Source: Dehalococcoidia bacterium (GTDB lineage: Bacteria; Chloroflexota; Dehalococcoidia; SZUA-161). From it: DNA of 6,431 nt. Position numbers and translations under genes: made by a program. Positions 1-6,098 of this stretch are shown here, piece after piece (within the stretch, counting starts at the first letter, position 1; each line of letters opens with the position of its first letter). The DNA lies in assembly GCA_020344295.1 (NCBI GenBank), contig CP070819.1, forward strand, positions 428,715-435,145, in the 5' to 3' direction. The notes beneath the pieces are model-generated. The model did not search any database, was not told the DNA's origin, and worked only from the letters and a program-made list of their open reading frames with translations.

Positions 1-726
1 CCGGCCGAATACGCTCGGAAATACCCGAACCAGCTCTCGGGTGGTGAAGCCCAGCGTGTCGGCGTTGCCCGTGCCTTGGCCGCCGATCCTCCGATCCTGC
101 TGATGGACGAACCGTTCGGAGCGGTTGACCCGCTGACGCGGGAGAAGCTGCAGGCCCAGTTCGTTCGTATCCAGCAGGAATTGAGGAAAACGGTCATTCT
201 GGTGACACATGACCTCGACGAGGCTATCAGGCTGGCGGACCGCATCGCGATTATGGAGGCTGGGAAGCTTCAGCAGTATGACACACCGGAGACGATACTC
301 TCGAATCCGGCGAACAAGTTCGTGCATGACTTTGTAGGCGCTGACCGGGCGCTCAAGCGCCTGTCCCGCATCATGATCGAGGACTTCGTGCGGGCATCTG
401 CATCGGTTAAGTCGAGTGCTTCCATCGAGGAAGCGAGGTCGGCCCTCGGTAGTAGACGTTGGATTTGGGTTGTAAACGATGACGGTCAGCTCGTGGGATG
501 GATAGACAGGGCAAGCTTGACACGGGCTGACTCCGTCAGTCAGGCGACTTTTGCTGTTGACAGGGAAGAGATGGCCCTCACCAACACGGCTACCCTCCGT
601 GAAGCACTATCCCGGATGCTGGGCCAGGGGGTGAAAAGCATCCCGGTGGTGGACGAAGCGGGGCGTCTCGTCGGTGAGGTTGTACTAAGCGATGTTGAAG
701 CGGCGACGCCTGAGGCAGGGAAATGA
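1..726 (+). CDS. Osmoprotectant-type ABC transporter ATP-binding protein with C-terminal CBS region (5' truncated)
   Basis: ATPase subunit of an importer of the glycine betaine/choline (OpuCA, ProV, YehX) class; it would drive solute uptake from the cytoplasmic face of the membrane. The reading frame is open from base 1, so the gene begins outside the window; 241 residues remain, and family members are usually about 370-380, so the Walker A end is missing. Visible, numbering from the window edge: signature LSGGEAQ (residues 12-18), Walker B ILLMDEPFG (32-40) with D36/E37, D-loop near D43, and the switch His in VTHD (H70). After the family-typical FVGADRALKRLS (from 111) comes a region of about 115 residues that fits a CBS pair: the first copy is degenerate, the second (about 190-237, with SIPVVDEAGRLVGEV) is clear. 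In OpuCA such CBS domains sense ionic strength; that role here is inferred. The stop overlaps the next gene (ATGA), indicating translational coupling. Family assignment is secure; the transported solute is not shown. Confidence 0.93.
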   Translation, partial: PAEYARKYPNQLSGGEAQRVGVARALAADPPILLMDEPFGAVDPLTREKLQAQFVRIQQELRKTVILVTHDLDEAIRLADRIAIMEAGKLQQYDTPETILSNPANKFVHDFVGADRALKRLSRIMIEDFVRASASVKSSASIEEARSALGSRRWIWVVNDDGQLVGWIDRASLTRADSVSQATFAVDREEMALTNTATLREALSRMLGQGVKSIPVVDEAGRLVGEVVLSDVEAATPEAGK

Positions 727-1469
727 TGCGTAGCTCGCAGACTAAACGCTGGGTGCTACTCGCGGTGCGGACCGTCGGATTTTTTATCCTCATCGCCAAC
801 ATGCGGTGGTGGGAGAGCGCACTTGGATCTCTGTTCCCTGATGAAATACCGGTGATATATCCCTCTGCCAGTTTGCTTGACCTCGTCTGGGAGCATATTC
901 AACTGGTTGCGATCTCCAGCAGTCTCACTATTCTAATTGGAGTACCGCTGGGGATCTGGGTTACCCGCCCGAGCGGCAGGAACTTCCTGCCGATAGTCAC
1001 CGATCTGACCTCGATCGGCCAGACCTTTCCTCCAATAGCCGTTCTGGCGCTCGCGGTGCCCATGCTGGGATTTGGGGCAGAGCCCACTATCGTCGCCCTC
1101 TTCCTCTATGGGCTGCTTCCCGTTGTGCGAAATACGATCGCAGGTCTAAGAGCGGTCCCTGGGCATGTTCTGGATGCGGCATATGGTATGGGCATGAGCC
1201 AGACGCGGGCACTGATTCGAATCGAGCTGCCGCTCGCTGCGAGCGTTATCATCGCTGGAGTGCGGATATCCGTGATCATTAATATCGGGACCGCGATGAT
1301 AGGGGCTGCCATTGGAGCCGGCGGGCTAGGCCACCCGGTGATAGCCGGACTGGTGAGGGACAACATCGCTTTCATCGTCGAGGGAGCAGTGCCGGCAGCT
1401 ATCCTGGCTGTACTCGTCGATCAACTGCTGGCCAACGTCGAGCGAAGTCTGGCATACTCGGTGCAGTAG
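723..1469 (+). CDS. Osmoprotectant-type ABC transporter permease (YehW/OpuCB-like)
   Basis: Integral-membrane subunit of the same importer, 248 residues. Hydrophobic segments lie at roughly residues 11-27, 60-80, 98-117, 121-141, 173-200 and 212-235, matching the BPD_transp_1 fold. The cytoplasmic coupling loop that contacts the ATPase is present at 151-170: DAAYGMG, then I-E-L-P, the form of the EAA---G---------I-LP motif. QTFPPIAVLAL (100-110) matches the QT-P- segment seen in OpuCB/YehW proteins. The start at 723 overlaps the upstream stop by 4 bases and is preceded by GAGG at 712-715; a second ATG at 726 is equally possible and removes only one residue. Only one permease gene follows the ATPase. 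In the YehZYXW arrangement the order is binding protein, permease, ATPase, permease, so the missing subunits may lie to the left of the window. The product is confident; the substrate (betaine, choline, ectoine or other) is unknown. Confidence 0.92.
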   Translation: MMRSSQTKRWVLLAVRTVGFFILIANMRWWESALGSLFPDEIPVIYPSASLLDLVWEHIQLVAISSSLTILIGVPLGIWVTRPSGRNFLPIVTDLTSIGQTFPPIAVLALAVPMLGFGAEPTIVALFLYGLLPVVRNTIAGLRAVPGHVLDAAYGMGMSQTRALIRIELPLAASVIIAGVRISVIINIGTAMIGAAIGAGGLGHPVIAGLVRDNIAFIVEGAVPAAILAVLVDQLLANVERSLAYSVQ

Positions 1470-1541
1470 GCTGCAATATACAGGATTGTATCGAGCCGGC
1501 ATTAAAGGAATGTCATAACTCGTTGAATTCATGGGGTGAGA

Positions 1542-3341
1542 ATGGCCTACAAGGGTATCGGTGAGTACGGACTAATCGGTAACAGCCATACGGCAGCTCG
1601 GGTCAGTGTCGACGGTTCGATCGACTGGTGCTGCCTGCCTCGGTTCGATTCTCTAAGCACGTTTGCGGCCATACTGGATGACGTTAAAGGAGGCAGATTC
1701 CAGATAAAACCAAGGGCCGCGTTCCGTTCCGGTCAGGCCTATGTTCCCAACACAAATGTGCTTCAGACTACTTTTGGGACAAATACAGGGAAAGTAACCG
1801 TAATCGATTATATGCCCTGCTACAGAACTGCCCGGGGCAAGCTGGCACATCCCGCTGAAATATATCGCATTGTGAACTGCAGCGACGGTGAGATGGAATT
1901 GGAAGCCATATTCATACCCAGGCTGGATTACGCCAGGGGCAAAACTATCGTTCGGACAACCAAACATGGAGTCATCGCAGAAAAAGATACAGAAAGTGTA
2001 TCTCTCAGTTCAACAATACAATTCGCCATTGACAGCGACATAGCTGTTTGCAGTTTTAAACTCCACAAAGATCGAAGTGCGGAATTCGTTCTCCATTATG
2101 GCTCGAATCAGCACGGATCGCCTGCTGTGTACCGACCAAATGATAAACTCGAGCGTACCATGGCCTATTGGCGTAAAAAGGTAGAGGCGTGTGATGTATC
2201 GGGACCCTGGCGAGAGCAGATTGTCAGGTCATATCTTGCACTGCACCTGATGTTGTATACCCCTACAGGAGCGGTTATCGCTGCTCCTACTACATCTCTT
2301 CCCGAGGAAATCGGGGGCGGGCGTAACTGGGATTATCGCTATACATGGCTTCGCGACGCTTCGTTAACTCTTAGTGCGTTCTTCCGCCTCGGTCATACTG
2401 ATGAGGGTTTGGGTTTCTTCAACTGGCTGGTCACCTTGTGTGATAAGTGCGGAGCTAAAGCTCAGATCCTCTATGACATAGACTATGAGCACCCTGTAGA
2501 CGAGCAGATACTGGAACACCTCGAAGGATATAAGGGTTCGAGACCTGTGCGCATTGGTAATGGTGCGTATAATCAGACACAGCTCGATGTATTTGGGGAG
2601 ATGCTGGATGCTGCGCACAATTTCCTGGAAATGGGCGGCTATATCTCATGCAGCACGTGGCAGTCAATGGAGAGTTTTGTGGAGGCTGCCTGCGATAACT
2701 GGAGGAAGCCTGACAGCGGTATCTGGGAGATCAGGGGAGGGCCCTATCATTTCGTTCACTCCAAGCTGATGTGTTGGGTGGCCGTAGACAGGGGCATAGG
2801 AATCGCTGAAAAGCTGGGATATGAAAAGAACCTTGACCGATGGAGGCAGGTGGCGAAGGAAATCCGTAGTGATATATTAGCCAACGGATGGAATACAAGT
2901 AAAAAGGCCTTTACCCAACACTATGATACCGAGGCACTGGATGCGAGCAATCTGCTGATGCCATTGTTTGATTTTCTCCCTATAACAGACGAACGTATTG
3001 TCTCAACATTGGAGCGAACAAAGGAAGAGCTCGGCTGGAAAGGGTTGCTGCGCAGGTATCGAACGGATCTTGCAGATGACGGTCTCACGGGCTCCGAAGG
3101 TGCATTTCTGTGGTGTTCGTTTTGGTTGGTTAGAAATTATATCAGAATGGGCGAACTGGAGGAGGCTAAGGCTCTGTACGAGAGATTGCTCGGCTACGGC
3201 AATCACCTTGGCCTTATCTCGGAGATGGTTGATCCTGATACCGGTGAACTGCTGGGTAACTTCCCGCAGGCACTCACTCATCTAGCTATTATCATAACCG
3301 GTTTGGAGCTAACAGACGCTCTGGAAAAGAAGAAAGCCTAA
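1542..3341 (+). CDS. GH15 glycoside hydrolase (glucoamylase / trehalase-like)
   Basis: Probable cytoplasmic inverting alpha-glucosidase of family GH15, 599 residues, the normal length for the bacterial trehalase-like branch. No signal peptide is seen. The N-terminal domain (about 1-225) opens with the characteristic GIGEYGLIGNSHTAA and VDGSIDWCCLPRFDS; the (alpha/alpha)6 catalytic barrel follows with RNWDYRYTWLRDAS from residue 261. The likely general acid is E396 in IWEIRGGPYHF and the likely general base E561 in SEMVDPDTGELLGNFPQA, by analogy with the WE and SE motifs of glucoamylases. I chose ATG 1542 because family members begin MAYK-I--YGLIG; an in-frame GTG at 1536 adds two residues. 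The ribosome site is poor: GGGGTGAG at 1533-1540 is very close to either start. Substrate could be trehalose, maltooligosaccharide or another alpha-glucoside; mycobacterial relatives hydrolyse trehalose. It follows the transporter by about 70 bases on the same strand. The gene is visibly more A+T rich than the transporter genes. Confidence 0.93.
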   Translation: MAYKGIGEYGLIGNSHTAARVSVDGSIDWCCLPRFDSLSTFAAILDDVKGGRFQIKPRAAFRSGQAYVPNTNVLQTTFGTNTGKVTVIDYMPCYRTARGKLAHPAEIYRIVNCSDGEMELEAIFIPRLDYARGKTIVRTTKHGVIAEKDTESVSLSSTIQFAIDSDIAVCSFKLHKDRSAEFVLHYGSNQHGSPAVYRPNDKLERTMAYWRKKVEACDVSGPWREQIVRSYLALHLMLYTPTGAVIAAPTTSLPEEIGGGRNWDYRYTWLRDASLTLSAFFRLGHTDEGLGFFNWLVTLCDKCGAKAQILYDIDYEHPVDEQILEHLEGYKGSRPVRIGNGAYNQTQLDVFGEMLDAAHNFLEMGGYISCSTWQSMESFVEAACDNWRKPDSGIWEIRGGPYHFVHSKLMCWVAVDRGIGIAEKLGYEKNLDRWRQVAKEIRSDILANGWNTSKKAFTQHYDTEALDASNLLMPLFDFLPITDERIVSTLERTKEELGWKGLLRRYRTDLADDGLTGSEGAFLWCSFWLVRNYIRMGELEEAKALYERLLGYGNHLGLISEMVDPDTGELLGNFPQALTHLAIIITGLELTDALEKKKA

Positions 3342-3368
3342 AGTGAAGCAGCTAGGCTATAATCCTGC

Positions 3369-4046
3369 TTATCGGCGATGTCCCCGAGCTGCGGTGACAG
3401 GCCTGACAACTGCTCTGGCGGGTGCTCCTTCGCCTTTCACGATCTTCAGAGGTAAGCAAATCAGCTCGTATTTACCGGGGGTAACCAGGGAGAGATCGAG
3501 CCCTTCGATGAGCCAGATTCCCGCTTCGAGGAATATCCGGTGTACCTCCGACCCGTTGCACTTATACCCTCCCACCGAGAGATAGTCTACGCCAACCAGC
3601 ATGACCCCGCGCTCCGCGAGAAAGTATGCTGCTTCCTTTGGGATATATACGAAGTCCTCCACGAAAGAATCGCTTTTCCAGACCCATCGTGAATTATCTG
3701 TCTTGATTAGTATGCGTTCGCCGCGTTGAATGCGGTGTTGCCTCAACTCCCTTGGTTTTATCGATGTGGTGTCACTGATCTCGATTACGCGGGCGCGTCC
3801 GATAGTCGCCTTCAGTGGCATCTCGTCGACGCCTTTTCCGTCAGCTATAAAATGTAGCGGTGCATCTACATGTGTGCCAGAGTGCGTTCCCATACGGATT
3901 CGTGAAAGGTTATTCGCGTCCCCTAGGGACATGTCATGCACACGCTCGCACTCGAATGGAGGGTCGCCGGGCCAATGCACCATCCCGTTCCGTAATGCAA
4001 CCGATACATCTATCCACGACGACTGTAATCCGGTCCTTATCGGCAT
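3369..4046 (-). CDS. Cyclase-family metal-dependent hydrolase (kynurenine formamidase-like fold)
   Basis: Putative cytosolic metal-dependent hydrolase of the cyclase family (Pfam Cyclase, PF04199), 225 residues, the usual length. The metal-site motif HSGTHVDAPLHF is intact at residues 55-66, and the later conserved ligands appear as H169 (in EVHRIFLEAG) and E181 (in WLIEGLDL). The early WPGDPPFE (25-32) is the family's Y/W-PGDP element. The family includes kynurenine formamidase (KynB) and isatin hydrolase, but nothing nearby belongs to tryptophan or isatin metabolism, so the substrate is unknown and a kynB label is not justified. The start is well supported: AGGAGG at 4055-4060, read on the minus strand, lies 8 bases before the ATG. 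It sits 80 bases downstream of the oxidoreductase gene on the same strand, so co-transcription is likely. Its stop is 27 bases from the convergent GH15 stop. Confidence 0.9.
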   Translation of the reverse strand: MPIRTGLQSSWIDVSVALRNGMVHWPGDPPFECERVHDMSLGDANNLSRIRMGTHSGTHVDAPLHFIADGKGVDEMPLKATIGRARVIEISDTTSIKPRELRQHRIQRGERILIKTDNSRWVWKSDSFVEDFVYIPKEAAYFLAERGVMLVGVDYLSVGGYKCNGSEVHRIFLEAGIWLIEGLDLSLVTPGKYELICLPLKIVKGEGAPARAVVRPVTAARGHRR

Positions 4047-4126
4047 GTTTGTTCCCTCCTCAATACAATCCTATAATCGTCCTCTGTCCCATGTTTCATA
4101 TTCAACGATACCTATATTATCGATTC

Positions 4127-5488
4127 TTACATAATAGCCTGGCAAGCGTACCTGACTCCTTCAGAGAGAGTGGGATAGGCATGAAAAGTATCGCCGATGT
4201 CCGCTGCAGTCGAGCCCCCTACCATCGCCGCTGCAACCTCGTGTATCAAGCTGGAAGCCTCCGCTCCTATTATGTGACCCCCTAGAATGCGGCCGGTGTC
4301 CTCCTCGGCAACGATCTTTATAAATCCATCCATCTCATTGGATACGATGGGTCGGGTCATGTTGGCATAATCGAACTTGCCGACTTTTACTTTGTGACCC
4401 TGTTCCTGTGCCTGCTTTTCAGTAAGGCCGACGCTTGCCACTTCCGGGTCACAGAAGGTGGCTCTGGGCAGCACATCATAGCTCAATTCCTTCTCGCCAC
4501 CGCTGAATGCATTCGTCACGGCGGTCTTTGCCTGCTCACCAGCCACATAAGTGAATAGGAATCCTCCCGTGACATCGCCCGCGGCCCAGATGTGCGGCAT
4601 GTTGGTCTTCAGTGAAGCATCGACGATTATTCCCTTTTTACCGGTTTCAATAGCGGCTGCCTCAAGGTTGAGTTCGCCTATGCCTGGCTTTCGGCCCGTA
4701 GCGACCAGTATTTCATCGAATTCTGCATTTGTTTCTCGTCCATCAATACCCTTAGATACTATCAGTTTACCGGTACCGACTGTCTTTACTTCGTTCACCG
4801 TGACGGAAGTTGATAGTAAGATTCCTTGATTTACAAAGAAATCCATCATCGCCTGTGATATCTCCTCATCCTCTCCGATCAGGATTCGATCCAGAGCTTC
4901 GAAGATATGTACATTGGAGCCAAAGGCGGTAAATATGTTGGCGAACTCTACCCCGATAGGGCCGCCTCCTATTATGGCCAGCCTTTCGGGAACTCTTTCC
5001 AAGTCCAGCGCCTCGATGTTGGTGATATATCCGGTCTCCTTGAGTCCCGGTATCGGCGGAACTGCAGGAGTTGAACCAGTAGTGATTATGATTTTATCGG
5101 CCTTTAAAACTTCATCGGCCACTTCCACTTCATGAGTAGAGATAAAATGTGCGTTGCCTTTGAATAATTTTATCCCGTGGTCAATCCATCTTTTATCACG
5201 ACCGGAGCCTATACCGGCGATGACCTTATCTTTGAAAGCTTTCACCTCTCTATAATCGGCAGTCCTCTCGAGTGTTGGGAGGCCGAAGAAATCGGCGTTC
5301 TTCATTTTCTTATATGTCCGCGCCGCGTGGACCAGTGCTTTGGTCGGAATGCAAGCATGGAAAATACATTCTCCGCCAACCGGCCCCTTTTCAATCATGC
5401 CGACTGAGTCAGAATATTGCATCGCAGTTCCCGCAGCGTACTCGCCAGCAGTGCCCGCCCCGACTATCAGTACATCTACATTGACCAT
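4127..5488 (-). CDS. Pyridine nucleotide-disulfide oxidoreductase (MerA/dihydrolipoyl dehydrogenase-like) with Tyr replacing the catalytic His
   Basis: FAD- and NAD(P)H-dependent class I disulfide oxidoreductase, 453 residues, normal full length. Seen in order: FAD-binding GAGTAG (residues 10-15), redox pair in GGECIFHACIPTK (C41, C46), ITTGS (135-139), NAD(P)-binding GGGPIG (174-179), ATGRKP (263-268), second FAD contact AAGD (302-305), and a C-terminal dimerisation domain ending HAYPTLSEGVRYA. In lipoamide dehydrogenase and glutathione reductase the residue before Pro-Thr is the catalytic His; here it is Y438 (codon 4175-4177), while the partner E443 is kept. A Tyr there is known in soluble transhydrogenase and MerA-type relatives, so the substrate need not be lipoamide. 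No 2-oxoacid dehydrogenase genes are nearby. The frame stays open back to an ATG at 5635, but I chose 5488: it puts the FAD motif at the usual place, has AAAGGAGG at 5500-5507, and lies downstream of a promoter overlapping the longer reading. The downstream cyclase gene is probably co-transcribed. Confidence 0.9.
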   Translation of the reverse strand: MVNVDVLIVGAGTAGEYAAGTAMQYSDSVGMIEKGPVGGECIFHACIPTKALVHAARTYKKMKNADFFGLPTLERTADYREVKAFKDKVIAGIGSGRDKRWIDHGIKLFKGNAHFISTHEVEVADEVLKADKIIITTGSTPAVPPIPGLKETGYITNIEALDLERVPERLAIIGGGPIGVEFANIFTAFGSNVHIFEALDRILIGEDEEISQAMMDFFVNQGILLSTSVTVNEVKTVGTGKLIVSKGIDGRETNAEFDEILVATGRKPGIGELNLEAAAIETGKKGIIVDASLKTNMPHIWAAGDVTGGFLFTYVAGEQAKTAVTNAFSGGEKELSYDVLPRATFCDPEVASVGLTEKQAQEQGHKVKVGKFDYANMTRPIVSNEMDGFIKIVAEEDTGRILGGHIIGAEASSLIHEVAAAMVGGSTAADIGDTFHAYPTLSEGVRYACQAIM

Positions 5489-5498
5489 TTCACTTGCT

Positions 5499-5507
5499 GC
5501 CTCCTTT
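5499..5507 (-). promoter_or_regulatory. Ribosome binding site that sets the oxidoreductase start
   Basis: Read on the minus strand this is AAAGGAGGC, a near-complete match to the anti-Shine-Dalgarno sequence, with GGAGG 11 bases before ATG 5488. The spacing is a little long but acceptable. No comparable site precedes the upstream in-frame ATG at 5635, so this supports the 453-residue protein over the 502-residue reading. Confidence 0.75.
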
Positions 5508-5605
5508 CGTTCCGGGGTTTGAACGCCCTTTTCTCCGAACAACCACCTGCTCGGAATGAAATTTCCGAAGCTAACTCCTTCACTATAAAGAGGATCATGA
5601 TGCAG

Positions 5606-5635
5606 ATTATAGGCGATCGATCGTGAAAAAGTCAT
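5606..5635 (-). promoter_or_regulatory. Sigma-70-type promoter for the oxidoreductase-cyclase unit, with a palindrome in the spacer
   Basis: On the minus strand the -10 is a perfect TATAAT (5606-5611) and the -35 is ATGACT (5630-5635, 4 of 6 matches to TTGACA), separated by 18 bases. Transcription would start near 5599 and leave a leader of about 110 bases before ATG 5488. The 18-base spacer contains the perfect 10-base palindrome CGATCGATCG (5614-5623), which could be an operator, although a self-complementary four-base repeat can also arise by chance. The -35 coincides with the ATG of the overlong reading, so that longer protein could not be made from this transcript. Confidence 0.6.
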
Positions 5636-5651
5636 AAAATGGAGTGAAAAA

Positions 5652-5813
5652 ATGTTGAAAAGATATCACATTCTGCAGGGATTAGGCCTTTTATACTGCT
5701 GCTTATGGCGTCTGGCTGAACAACCCTATCGTAACGCACCGAAGGTGCGCCGCCTTATCGCCCGGATAGAAGTACTACTTTTCCCCGCGAATAATGCCCA
5801 AAAGGGTTACTGA
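5652..5813 (+). CDS. Candidate small basic protein (53 residues), unrecognised
   Basis: A short open frame starting ATG at 5652 and ending TGA at 5811-5813, with GGAG at 5641-5644 placed 7 bases before the start, a good ribosome site. The product begins MLKRYHILQGLGLLYCCLWR, has a short hydrophobic stretch with a Cys pair (residues 7-19), then a basic, probably helical middle (APKVRRLIARIEVLLF, residues 29-44). The hydrophobic part is too short and interrupted for a confident membrane segment. I recognise no family. It is divergent from the oxidoreductase gene, and a terminator-like hairpin lies about 50 bases after its stop. Against it: no convincing + strand promoter, a perfect 6-bp hairpin inside the frame (5735-5749), and a length that can occur by chance. 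The good ribosome site is the main argument in favour. Confidence 0.35.
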   Translation: MLKRYHILQGLGLLYCCLWRLAEQPYRNAPKVRRLIARIEVLLFPANNAQKGY

Positions 5814-5864
5814 ATAATCGGGGGCAGTAATGCTAGCGTCATTGTAGTGATGTTTTTATGTACG

Positions 5865-5896
5865 ACCCCTGTTCGCCCGGAACGGGTTTTCTCTCC
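5865..5896 (+). terminator. Possible rho-independent terminator after the small ORF
   Basis: ACCC (5865-5868) and GTTC (5871-5874) pair with GAAC (5880-5883) and GGGT (5884-5887), giving an 8-bp stem with a 2-base bulge and a 5-base loop, followed by the pyrimidine run TTTCTCTCC. The T tract is interrupted by C, so termination would be weak. The position, about 50 bases after the stop of the 53-residue frame, fits the end of a short transcript. Confidence 0.3.
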
Positions 5897-6077
5897 TTTC
5901 ACGTCCCAAGCTGGCTGGGGTTCTATGTGGCTCATACTCTTCCGCAAATCAGTTAGGCAGCGTTGATAAATCTGGATATCCGGAGGCACAACCACTACCA
6001 AATTCCTACCTGTGACCATGACGAAAGTGCTATTGTGATGCAAATGTCGCATGACTAGAATCTGCACGTACATTACT

Positions 6078-6090
6078 AACCCCGGGGGTT
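6078..6090. repeat. Perfect inverted repeat AACCCC-G-GGGGTT before the DivIVA-like gene
   Basis: Six-base arms (6078-6083 and 6085-6090) surround a central G, 8 bases before ATG 6099. In DNA it could be a regulator site. In RNA it could form a 5-bp hairpin with a CGG loop that would cover the G run at 6084-6088, the only Shine-Dalgarno-like sequence near this start. Either role is inference. Confidence 0.35.
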
Positions 6091-6098
6091 GCACTATT

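Larger units (their letters stand above)
5814..6098. other. Intergenic stretch with no recognised gene
   Basis: Between the small ORF and the DivIVA-like gene I see no tRNA, rRNA, repeat array, insertion sequence or recognisable protein. It holds the terminator-like hairpin at 5865-5896 and an inverted repeat at 6078-6090. A minus-strand open frame crosses it (stop at 5807-5809, first ATG at 6157, internal ATG at 6052). Its longest form would overlap the start of the DivIVA-like gene, it has no clear ribosome site at either ATG, and its product matches nothing I know, so I do not call it a gene. Confidence 0.5.

Noticed and set aside
1474..1491. CAAT...ATTG and ATACA...TGTAT repeats before the GH15 gene as an operator
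   Set aside because: Arms of 4-5 bp in A+T-rich sequence, with no matching -10/-35 pair nearby.
3346..3370. Inverted repeat AAGCAG...CTGCTT between the convergent GH15 and cyclase genes as a bidirectional terminator
   Set aside because: The arms are only 6 bp with a 13-base loop and there is no T tract on either strand. The position is right for a terminator but the sequence is too weak to call.
4106..4122. CGATA-N7-TATCG repeat between the oxidoreductase and cyclase genes as a terminator
   Set aside because: Short A+T-rich stem with no following T run; more likely chance, so co-transcription remains the simpler reading.
3343..4285. Plus-strand open frames across 3343-4285
   Set aside because: They are shadows of the well-supported minus-strand cyclase and of the end of the oxidoreductase gene; products are Ser/Arg/Pro rich with no family features.
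5489..5635. 49-codon N-terminal extension of the oxidoreductase
   Set aside because: It precedes the normal FAD-motif position, lacks a ribosome site at ATG 5635, and contains the likely promoter and the ribosome site of the shorter form.
5814..6098. Degenerate tRNA or other structured RNA in the gap
   Set aside because: GTTCG at 5871 recalls a T-arm, but there is no acceptor stem, anticodon arm or matching flanks.
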